From positions 1 to 9,479 of the forward strand of contig MAXR01000101.1 of assembly GCA_001751155.1 (NCBI GenBank): a stretch of 9,479 bases of DNA, in the 5' to 3' direction. This DNA comes from Desulfuromonadales bacterium C00003068 (GTDB lineage Bacteria > Desulfobacterota > Desulfuromonadia > Desulfuromonadales > Desulfuromonadaceae). The first letter of the stretch is position 1. Each line of letters starts with the position of its first letter. The position numbers and the translations under genes were made by a program. Under the pieces are notes generated by a model that worked only from the letters and a program-made list of their open reading frames with translations, was not told the origin of the DNA and made no database searches. Below are positions 1 through 5,291 of the stretch, piece by piece.

Positions 1-2
1 AA

Positions 3-182
3 CTCGAAGCTGTTGTTCTGCATGTTGATACCAATGAGCACAAAATTGCATTGTCAATCAAGCACTTGTCTGAGCGTAAAGAGAAGGCTGAAGTTGATGC
101 ATTTATCGGCGCTCAGAAAAAAGCAACATCAAGTTTAGGTGATCTACTTCAAGGTGCATTTGGTAGTTCTGACCAAAAATAG
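3..182 (+). CDS. rpsA: 30S ribosomal protein S1, C-terminal fragment (5' end outside window)
   Basis: The last 59 codons and the TAG stop of a gene entering from the left edge. The visible residues finish an S1/OB-fold RNA-binding repeat: a strand ending in HKIALSIK, then a charged helix (HLSERKEKAEVDAF), then a flexible tail containing SSLGDLLQGAF. The signature of an S1 repeat's last strand (KIALSIK) and the 'LGDLL' tail are typical of the C-terminus of bacterial ribosomal protein S1, which binds mRNA on the 30S subunit and helps initiation. An intrinsic terminator follows 20 nt after the stop. Its position just before sppA and an IHF subunit gene is also usual for rpsA. Another multi-S1-domain protein cannot be fully excluded because only the last repeat is visible. 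Confidence 0.85.
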   Translation, partial: LEAVVLHVDTNEHKIALSIKHLSERKEKAEVDAFIGAQKKATSSLGDLLQGAFGSSDQK

Positions 183-202
183 TTAATCCTTTGTTCTAAT
201 TG

Positions 203-234
203 GCCCCTGCTATATTTGTAGCAGGGGCTTTTTT
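203..234 (+). terminator. Intrinsic terminator after rpsA
   Basis: An 8-bp GC-rich stem, GCCCCTGC (203-210) pairing with GCAGGGGC (221-228), can be extended by TA/TA into a small loop. It is followed at once by six T residues (229-234). This is a textbook rho-independent terminator for rpsA. It ends only about 10 nt before the sppA start codon. Confidence 0.93.
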
Positions 235-243
235 GTCAGGTTT

Positions 244-1137
244 ATGATGAAAAAACGACCATTTATAATTGCACTCTTAGTCTTATGCGTCATTTTTGCT
301 ATTTTTGTTGGTTTGATGAAGTTTCCAGCACTGTTGAGTTCAGGTGCAACTTCGTTTTCGCTGGGGAATAAGGTTGGCGTTGTTGAGCTTCGTGGCGCTA
401 TTGCTGATTCTAAGAACACTATTGAACAGTTGGTCGTTTTTGCTAAGGATGATTCGATTAAAGCAATTGTGCTTCGTGTTGATTCCCCTGGTGGTGGTGT
501 TGGTCCATCACAAGAGATTTATTCAGAGGTTGCTCGGATCACTCAAGACAAACCAATTATTGTTTCCATGGGTTCGGTCGCGGCATCGGGTGGTTATTAT
601 GTTGCTGCTCCAGCAAACAAAATTTTCGCCAACCCAGGCACGATTACGGGTAGCATAGGTGTTATAATGGAGTTCACCAACGTTTTAGCCTTGATGGACA
701 AAATTGGACTCAAAACACGCGTTGTTAAGAGTGGAATGCATAAAGATATAGGTTCATCTGTGCGTGAAATGACTGTCGAAGAGCAAGCGTTGTTGCAGGG
801 TTTAATCGATGATGTTCATTCGCAATTTGTTGCCGCAGTAAGTGAAGGACGAAATCTCTCTGAAGAGGAAGTTCGTAAGCTTGCAGATGGACGGATCTTT
901 ACCGGCAAACAAGCGCTACGGTTAGGATTAATTGATGAACTGGGTGGTTTAAGGGCTGCTATTTTCGAGGCTGCGCGACAGGGTGGAATCGTTGGTGAGC
1001 CCAATATTGTTTACCCCGAAGAACCATCTGTCAGTTTAATTGATTATTTTGTTGGAACGACACTTTCTAAGGTGGAACAATTCATGATGACAAACCAAAC
1101 TACTGGTTTGCAAGTGATGTGGTCACCAGCCAACTAA
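244..1137 (+). CDS. sppA: Signal peptide peptidase SppA, short (36K) type
   Basis: Membrane-anchored serine protease of the SppA/S49 family, which degrades signal peptides left in the membrane after secretion. At 297 residues it is the short, single-protease-domain form rather than the double-length E. coli form. Residues 7-24 form one N-terminal membrane anchor. The conserved core follows: VDSPGGG at 79-85, the nucleophile serine at S115 in AASGGYY, TGSIGV at 135-140, and the general-base lysine at K167 in the KSGMHKDIG segment. The S115-K167 spacing of 52 matches what I recall for the B. subtilis Ser/Lys dyad. ATG codons occur at 244 and 247; the only Shine-Dalgarno-like AGG (238-240) is better spaced from 247, so the true start may be one codon later. 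The gene begins almost on top of the rpsA terminator and runs 10 nt before ihfB, suggesting co-transcription with it. Confidence 0.93.
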   Translation: MMKKRPFIIALLVLCVIFAIFVGLMKFPALLSSGATSFSLGNKVGVVELRGAIADSKNTIEQLVVFAKDDSIKAIVLRVDSPGGGVGPSQEIYSEVARITQDKPIIVSMGSVAASGGYYVAAPANKIFANPGTITGSIGVIMEFTNVLALMDKIGLKTRVVKSGMHKDIGSSVREMTVEEQALLQGLIDDVHSQFVAAVSEGRNLSEEEVRKLADGRIFTGKQALRLGLIDELGGLRAAIFEAARQGGIVGEPNIVYPEEPSVSLIDYFVGTTLSKVEQFMMTNQTTGLQVMWSPAN

Positions 1138-1147
1138 GGGTATTTAT

Positions 1148-1429
1148 ATGACTAAAAGTCAGTTGATTGAAAAGTTAATGGATGAAGATTCTCAGTTGAA
1201 TAAAAAAGAATCTGAGCTAATTGTGAATACGATTTTTGATAGCATTAGTAATGCTTTAGTTCGTGGTGATCGTGTTGAGATTAGAGGGTTTGGATCCTTT
1301 TCGATTCGTGAGCGCGAAGCACGCCAAGCTCGGAATCCTAAAAGTGGCAATTTGATTGATATTCCTTCAAAGAAGACCCCTTTCTTTAAAACCGGTAAAG
1401 AACTTCGCGAACGCGTAGATATCTGTTAG
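1148..1429 (+). CDS. ihfB: Integration host factor, beta-type subunit (HU/IHF family)
   Basis: A 93-residue DNA-bending protein of the HU/IHF family, full length for the family. It opens with MTKSQLIEKL, as IHF-beta subunits do, has the RGFGSF core at 46-51, and carries the DNA-intercalating proline P64 at the tip of the beta arm in ARNPKSG. IHF bends DNA sharply and acts with a partner alpha subunit in recombination, replication initiation and sigma-54 promoter activation. The start is supported by AAGGG 7 nt upstream. The gene sits 10 nt after sppA and 9 nt before the thioesterase gene, so the three are probably one transcript. Assignment to beta rather than alpha or HU rests on the N-terminus and the rpsA/sppA context. 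A homodimeric IHF-like protein is the alternative. Confidence 0.88.
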   Translation: MTKSQLIEKLMDEDSQLNKKESELIVNTIFDSISNALVRGDRVEIRGFGSFSIREREARQARNPKSGNLIDIPSKKTPFFKTGKELRERVDIC

Positions 1430-1438
1430 GGAGTTATT

Positions 1439-1828
1439 ATGAGCGTTGGTTCGAATACACACTTAAGTATCTCTGCTGAACTTGTCGGTGAAATTCAACA
1501 GCTTCAACACGGTCAATCGGTCGTTAAACTGGTAACGTTACCTTCTATGGTTGCTGATGACTTCGGATTGGTACACGGTGGCTTTATTTTCGGACTTGCA
1601 GATTACGCTGCAATGCTTGCGGTTAATGAACCCACTGTGGTACTCGGTGCTGCAGATTCGCGCTTTATTGCACCGGTTAAGGTTGGAGATGCTCCTATTG
1701 CAACTGCGATTGTTATTGAACAGAAGGGTAAAAAATATTCTGTTGAATGTATGGTCAAGGTTGATGATAAACCCGTTTATTCGGGGGTATTTACCTGTTT
1801 TGTTGTCGAAAAGCATGTATTGAGTTAA
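1439..1828 (+). CDS. Hotdog-fold thioesterase, PaaI-like
   Basis: A 129-residue single-domain hotdog protein. The core helix motif is HGGFIFGLADYAAMLA at 46-61: H46-G-G at the turn into the long helix, with the acidic D55 in the place of the catalytic carboxylate of PaaI-type enzymes. The strand with FIAPVKVGD (76-84) is the usual next conserved element. Family members hydrolyse acyl-CoA or other acyl thioesters in the cytoplasm; the substrate cannot be read from the sequence. The start has GGAG 5 nt upstream, directly after the ihfB stop. The gene is last in the sppA-ihfB cluster and is followed after 23 nt by a terminator. The neighbours do not point to a pathway. Confidence 0.82.
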   Translation: MSVGSNTHLSISAELVGEIQQLQHGQSVVKLVTLPSMVADDFGLVHGGFIFGLADYAAMLAVNEPTVVLGAADSRFIAPVKVGDAPIATAIVIEQKGKKYSVECMVKVDDKPVYSGVFTCFVVEKHVLS

Positions 1829-1851
1829 CACCATATGCGATAGATCTGATT

Positions 1852-1880
1852 AAGGCCTCATGTGAACGATGAGGCCTTTT
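1852..1880 (+). terminator. Intrinsic terminator after the thioesterase gene
   Basis: A perfect 10-bp stem, AAGGCCTCAT (1852-1861) with ATGAGGCCTT (1869-1878), closes a 7-nt loop and runs into TTTT (1877-1880). A second T-rich patch (1885-1888) follows. It closes the sppA-ihfB-thioesterase transcript. Confidence 0.9.
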
Positions 1881-1889
1881 CTCGTTTTG

Positions 1890-2055
1890 TCAGGCCGACG
1901 AATTTTACATGGACCTACTGCGAAAAAGCCTGACTTGGTCCATATTCCCGACAATTTTCGACAAATAGGCCAGCTATTCGCTCTCAAATTCTCGAAAATC
2001 TGGACTCAAGCAGTCTATTTCTCGCTACGGCCCGTCAAGTCCGACAGCCTGCTAG
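1890..2055. repeat. Candidate structured or repeat-like intergenic element (non-coding)
   Basis: The gap between the terminator and the pseudouridine synthase gene contains several nested inverted repeats. CAGGC (1891-1895) pairs with GCCTG (2047-2051), closing almost the whole region. ATGGACC (1909-1915) pairs with GGTCCAT (1937-1943). ATTTTCGA (1954-1961) pairs with TCGAAAAT (1992-1999), enclosing AATAG (1964-1968)/CTATT (1974-1978). GACT (2003-2006) pairs with AGTC (2012-2015). Short CGAC/CGACA motifs recur at about 1896, 1949, 1959 and 2043. The base composition looks richer in GC than the surrounding gaps. I infer a dispersed intergenic repeat or a structured leader. The pairings are seen; the function is not known, and I recognise no riboswitch class. 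Confidence 0.45.
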
Positions 2056-2063
2056 GTTTCTAA

Positions 2064-3017
2064 ATGGTTATGGCTAAACATAAAAATAAAGTGATTCGTC
2101 TTACCGTTTCAAGTCAAGTTCAGTCTATCGAACACGCTATTTCAGATCAATGCTATGAGTTGTCATTATCATTGACACGAAAGATCATTGATGTTGGTGG
2201 TGTTCACCTTAATGGCCGTCGTGTGCGTAAGTGTAGCCTGTCGGTAGCTGATGGTGATAAAGTTGAAATATTTATTGATGGCTTCGATCTCAATCCTTAT
2301 CGCCTTTCGGATAATGATATTATCTATCAAGATGATTATATTATCGCCATCAATAAGCCAACGCAGATTGATTCACAACCCACCCCAGCACGTTATAAGG
2401 GAACTCTTTATGAGGCGTTGTTGCTGCGGTTGCAAGATCCTTTTCGCTTACATTTGAAGCCAACCTTGGGTATGGTACAACGATTGGATCGTGATACTAC
2501 GGGTGTTATGATTTTTTCGATTCATCAACGTGCCCATAAAGCGCTGACTGAACTGTTTGCCCAGCGTCTGGCTAAAAAAAAATATCTAGCCTTGGTGTGT
2601 GGTCAATTAGCCGACGACGAGGGGGAATTCACCTCTACGCTGGCTAAAAATAGAGCTACAAATAAGATGAAAACAGTAGAAAAGGGCGGTAAGCTTGCTA
2701 TAACACGCTATTCTACGTTACATCAATTTGAAAAATTTACTTTAGTTAAGGTCGATATTCCTACCGGTCGAACGCATCAGATACGTGTCCATTTCTCTGA
2801 GGCTGGTCATCCACTTGTTGGTGATGATCGTTATGGTTATGATGTCTCGATGCTTGATGTTGCCGTGGCTCGGACGATGCTTCATTCTTGGGCTCTTGAA
2901 TGTGACCACCCTGTTACAAAAAAGAAGATGAATTTCAAAGCTTCACCTCCTCACGATTTCATGCAGCTTCTTACTCTTTTAGGATGGCAAGATCATGTTG
3001 ACTTATCCTCACATTGA
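2064..3017 (+). CDS. RluA/RluD-family 23S rRNA pseudouridine synthase with S4 domain
   Basis: A 317-residue enzyme that isomerises uridine to pseudouridine in RNA. An N-terminal S4 RNA-binding domain (about 19-75, with the VGGVHLNGRRV stretch) precedes the catalytic domain (about 88-300). The catalytic aspartate is D142 in QRLDRDTTG; the usual leading histidine of HRLD is a glutamine here. GRTHQIRVH at 235-243 is the second family signature and HPLVGDDRYG at 249-258 the third. The architecture matches RluC/RluD rather than RsuA. Which uridines are modified cannot be told. ATG 2064 is preferred over ATG 2070 because AGG (2054-2056) lies 7 nt before it. The gene overlaps lgt by 23 nt. The divergence from classic RluD suggests a paralogue, so no symbol is given. 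Confidence 0.88.
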   Translation: MVMAKHKNKVIRLTVSSQVQSIEHAISDQCYELSLSLTRKIIDVGGVHLNGRRVRKCSLSVADGDKVEIFIDGFDLNPYRLSDNDIIYQDDYIIAINKPTQIDSQPTPARYKGTLYEALLLRLQDPFRLHLKPTLGMVQRLDRDTTGVMIFSIHQRAHKALTELFAQRLAKKKYLALVCGQLADDEGEFTSTLAKNRATNKMKTVEKGGKLAITRYSTLHQFEKFTLVKVDIPTGRTHQIRVHFSEAGHPLVGDDRYGYDVSMLDVAVARTMLHSWALECDHPVTKKKMNFKASPPHDFMQLLTLLGWQDHVDLSSH

Positions 3018-3777
3018 TTCCATAGCTTTTCAAGTTGGTCCTCTCGCGGTTCGTTGGTACGGATTGATGTACTTATTCGGATTTATGTGCGCTTATTTTT
3101 TGATATTACGTTTAACAAAAAAATGTAAGCTTAATATCAATTCTGATACTGTCGCCGATTTGCTTTTCTCCTGCGTGCTGGGTGTTGTTTTAGGTGGTCG
3201 AATTGGTTATACCCTGTTCTATAATTTGAATTACTATTGGCATCATCCTATCGAAATCTTTTATGTTTGGCAGGGTGGTATGAGCTTTCATGGTGGGTTA
3301 CTCGGTGTTATTGTTGCAGCTTCGTTGTTTTGTCGTAAGCGCCAACTTCCTATGGGCGAGGTTGCTGATATTCTTGTTATTTCATCCTGCTGTGGTTTGT
3401 TTTTTGGTCGTATAGGTAACTTTATTAATGGCGAACTGTGGGGTCGGGTGACAGATGTCCCTTGGGCAATGGTTTTTCCTGGTGCAGGGCCGTATCCTCG
3501 TCATCCTAGTCAACTTTATGAGGCTCTTCTTGAGGGGCCTATTTTGTTGATAATTTTGTTACTGATCAATCGCCAGCGTTTTAAACCGTGGACAGTCTTT
3601 TTCTCCTTTATCTCTTGTTATGCTTTGTTTCGGTTTATTGTTGAATTTTTCCGCCAGCCTGATGCGCACCTTGGAATTTTATCAACGGGTGTCACCATGG
3701 GGCAGATGCTCTCGTTACCCATGTTAGTTGCTGGAATAGCCGGAGCTATTATCCTTAATCGAAGGAGGTCTGTGTGA
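2995..3777 (+). CDS. lgt: Prolipoprotein diacylglyceryl transferase
   Basis: Inner-membrane enzyme that transfers diacylglycerol from phosphatidylglycerol to the lipobox cysteine of prolipoproteins, the first step of lipoprotein maturation. It has 260 residues, the normal length, with about seven hydrophobic segments. The N-terminus (YPHIDSIAF...LAVRWYGLMY) is typical. Key residues are visible: H99 in SFHGGLLG, and the Lgt signature GRIGNFINGELWGR at 138-151 containing R139 and N142. The Y209/R213/E217 set in YALFRFIVEFFRQPD is spaced like the essential Tyr/Arg/Glu residues of the E. coli enzyme. The start lies inside the end of the pseudouridine synthase gene (23-nt overlap) and the stop overlaps the GTG of the next gene, so the three genes are probably translationally coupled. 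Confidence 0.96.
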   Translation: MLTYPHIDSIAFQVGPLAVRWYGLMYLFGFMCAYFLILRLTKKCKLNINSDTVADLLFSCVLGVVLGGRIGYTLFYNLNYYWHHPIEIFYVWQGGMSFHGGLLGVIVAASLFCRKRQLPMGEVADILVISSCCGLFFGRIGNFINGELWGRVTDVPWAMVFPGAGPYPRHPSQLYEALLEGPILLIILLLINRQRFKPWTVFFSFISCYALFRFIVEFFRQPDAHLGILSTGVTMGQMLSLPMLVAGIAGAIILNRRRSV

Positions 3778-4391
3778 TAGGGAAGATAAAGGCAGTTGTT
3801 TTTGATTGTGATGGGGTGATGTTCGATAGTCAGCAGGCTAACTTGGCATTTTATAATCAAATCTTTCGCCATTTTGGTGTAGCCGATGTGACACCTGATC
3901 AACATGAGCGCGTTAATGTGTGTCATACTGCTTCAAGCCCACAGGTTTTTGATGTTTTGTTAGGCCCTGAGCGTGTTGACGAAGCGACCTCTTATGCTGC
4001 GAGTGTTGACTATTCTCAGTTTATTCCCCAATTGTTGCCTGAGCCAGGGCTTTTGACTGTTCTTGAACGGTTAGCAGTGTGTTATCCGTTAGCAATAGCG
4101 ACCAATCGTGGTTCAAGTATGGTTAAAATACTTGAGTATTTTAACCTGAGCCATTACTTCAGCCATGTTGTAACTCATCTAGATGTTGAGCGACCCAAAC
4201 CAAATCCTGATATTCTCTTTGAAGCCGCTAAACGGTTAGGACAAACGACTGATGAACTTCTTTTTATTGGTGATTCAGAGTTTGACAAACAAGCAGCACA
4301 GGGATCTGGCTGCCTGTTTGTGTCATATAAGTGGGACGGTGGGGTGAGAATTGATCACCATACTGATTTGTTGAAAATATTGAATATGTAG
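3774..4391 (+). CDS. HAD-superfamily phosphatase, phosphoglycolate phosphatase-like
   Basis: A 205-residue cytoplasmic HAD hydrolase with a helical cap of the Gph/PGMB type. All four motifs are present. Motif I is FDCDGVMFDS with nucleophile D11 and acid/base D13. Motif II is the threonine T110 in AIATNRG. Motif III is K142 in RPKPNP. Motif IV is GDSEFD with D167 and D171. The likely substrate is a small phosphomonoester such as phosphoglycolate, but this cannot be fixed from sequence. The start is GTG at 3774, four nucleotides inside the end of lgt. It is well supported by AGGAGG (3763-3768) 5 nt upstream and by the hydrophobic strand leading directly into motif I. The stop is only 13 nt from the stop of the convergent anti-sigma gene, with no terminator hairpin visible. 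Confidence 0.88.
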   Translation: MIGKIKAVVFDCDGVMFDSQQANLAFYNQIFRHFGVADVTPDQHERVNVCHTASSPQVFDVLLGPERVDEATSYAASVDYSQFIPQLLPEPGLLTVLERLAVCYPLAIATNRGSSMVKILEYFNLSHYFSHVVTHLDVERPKPNPDILFEAAKRLGQTTDELLFIGDSEFDKQAAQGSGCLFVSYKWDGGVRIDHHTDLLKILNM

Positions 4392-4404
4392 TATAGCTGT
4401 TGGT

Positions 4405-4842
4405 CTATGGATTAATGTCGAGTTCAAAAGATTTATTCATCTCAAGAACATGGCCATGTTCACAACGTGTGTAACTGACACTATCCATTAAAGAGTGGAT
4501 TAAGAAAACACCGCGCCCATGGTCTTTGGTTGGGTCAGGTTCAATAATATTGACATCACGAATATCAAACCCTTGTCCTTGATCGTAAACTTTTATACAA
4601 AGATTGTTTTGCGAAACATTAATTGTAATGTGCACTTCTTTGTTCGGATCATTTTGGTTTGCATGTTTGATCGCATTAGCCATCGCTTCAGTTAAAACAA
4701 GATTAATATGATAGGCAAGCTCGTCACGGTTGTCTTTAAAGTTTTTAAGTGTGTAGGCAATATCTTCCCCGATCTTACCAATGAGGCCGAGATATCGAGT
4801 TTGATTAGGGACTTTGATGTCCATCTCGAGCTGATTTTCCAT
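4405..4842 (-). CDS. RsbW/SpoIIAB-type serine kinase / anti-sigma factor
   Basis: A 145-residue single-domain GHKL ATPase. The N-box (E52-A-M-A-N56-A-I-K-H) binds Mg-ATP, the G1 box is D87-Q-G-Q-G-F-D, and the G2 box is H108-G-R-G-V. There is no histidine kinase dimerisation domain or sensor, so this is the RsbW/SpoIIAB/BtrW class. Such proteins phosphorylate a STAS antagonist on serine and, when the antagonist is unphosphorylated, are bound by it. The usual other partner is a sigma factor, and none is encoded in the window. AGGAG (4851-4855 on the plus strand) lies 8 nt upstream of the ATG. It is the last gene of the operon, 77 nt after the STAS gene, an unusually wide gap for this operon. 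Its true output partner is unknown and need not be a sigma factor. Confidence 0.88.
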   Translation of the reverse strand: MENQLEMDIKVPNQTRYLGLIGKIGEDIAYTLKNFKDNRDELAYHINLVLTEAMANAIKHANQNDPNKEVHITINVSQNNLCIKVYDQGQGFDIRDVNIIEPDPTKDHGRGVFLIHSLMDSVSYTRCEHGHVLEMNKSFELDINP

Positions 4843-4882
4843 GACCTAATCTCCTGTTGTAGCTGCCGTGGCGGAAGACATG

Positions 4883-4892
4883 ACCACGTGGT
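4883..4892. promoter_or_regulatory. 10-bp perfect palindrome between the STAS and anti-sigma genes
   Basis: ACCACGTGGT is a perfect dyad in the 77-nt gap between the two switch genes. A nearby GCCGTGGC is also palindromic-like. It could be a protein-binding site or a small RNA hairpin. I see no -35/-10 pair next to it, so its role is a guess. Confidence 0.25.
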
Positions 4893-4919
4893 ACTTACAG
4901 ACCTGAGAGGGTTATTTTT

Positions 4920-5255
4920 CTAGTAGCTCGCCTGTGCATCACTTGAGTTCGGGAAGATTTCAAAAACTCGATGCAGTCGTGTCAATTCAAACATCGATTT
5001 CACTTGTGTTTGAAGGCCACACAATTTAAGAACCCCTTCGCGAGAACTGGCATTCTTAAAACCTGAGACGAGTGCACCTAAACCTGATGAATCAATAAAA
5101 CGTACGTGAGCAAGATCAATGATAATTTTTACCTTACCCTCTTCAAAAAGGGTTAGCAGTTGTACTTTTAATTCATTACTATTGTGAGCATCTAAGCGTT
5201 CCTCTTCAATCTTTAAAGTAACAACCTCTCCCTGTTCTTCCATTGCGACATTCAT
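4920..5255 (-). CDS. STAS-domain anti-anti-sigma factor (SpoIIAA/RsbV type)
   Basis: A 111-residue single STAS domain, full length for the class. The diagnostic loop is FIDSSGLGALVSG at 53-65. S56, directly after D55, is equivalent to the phosphorylated serine of SpoIIAA (S58) and RsbV (S56). It should be phosphorylated by the RsbW-type kinase encoded downstream and dephosphorylated by the PP2C domain encoded upstream. The dephosphorylated form binds the kinase and frees its target. The start ATG has AAGGAG 7 nt upstream; a second Met at residue 5 lacks comparable support. It is 36 nt downstream of the symporter-phosphatase gene, in the same operon. The short C-terminal tail (NSSDAQASY) is not part of the conserved fold. 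Confidence 0.92.
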   Translation of the reverse strand: MNVAMEEQGEVVTLKIEEERLDAHNSNELKVQLLTLFEEGKVKIIIDLAHVRFIDSSGLGALVSGFKNASSREGVLKLCGLQTQVKSMFELTRLHRVFEIFPNSSDAQASY

Positions 5256-5291
5256 GCTTATTCTCCTTGAGTTAAACCATCTAATATTAAT

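Noticed and set aside
191..216. Possible promoter TTGTTC / TATATT within the rpsA terminator region
   Set aside because: The spacing is only 14 nt and the -35 match is poor; the -10-like sequence is the loop of the terminator hairpin.
1869..2063. Open frame of 64 codons on the plus strand through the intergenic element
   Set aside because: It starts inside the terminator hairpin, has no ribosome site, and covers the inverted-repeat region. The frame is better explained as chance or as a repeat translated by accident.
4708..4923. Plus-strand open frame of 71 codons opposite the anti-sigma gene and the adjacent gap
   Set aside because: It runs antisense to a well-supported gene, shows no recognisable motif, and has no supporting ribosome site.
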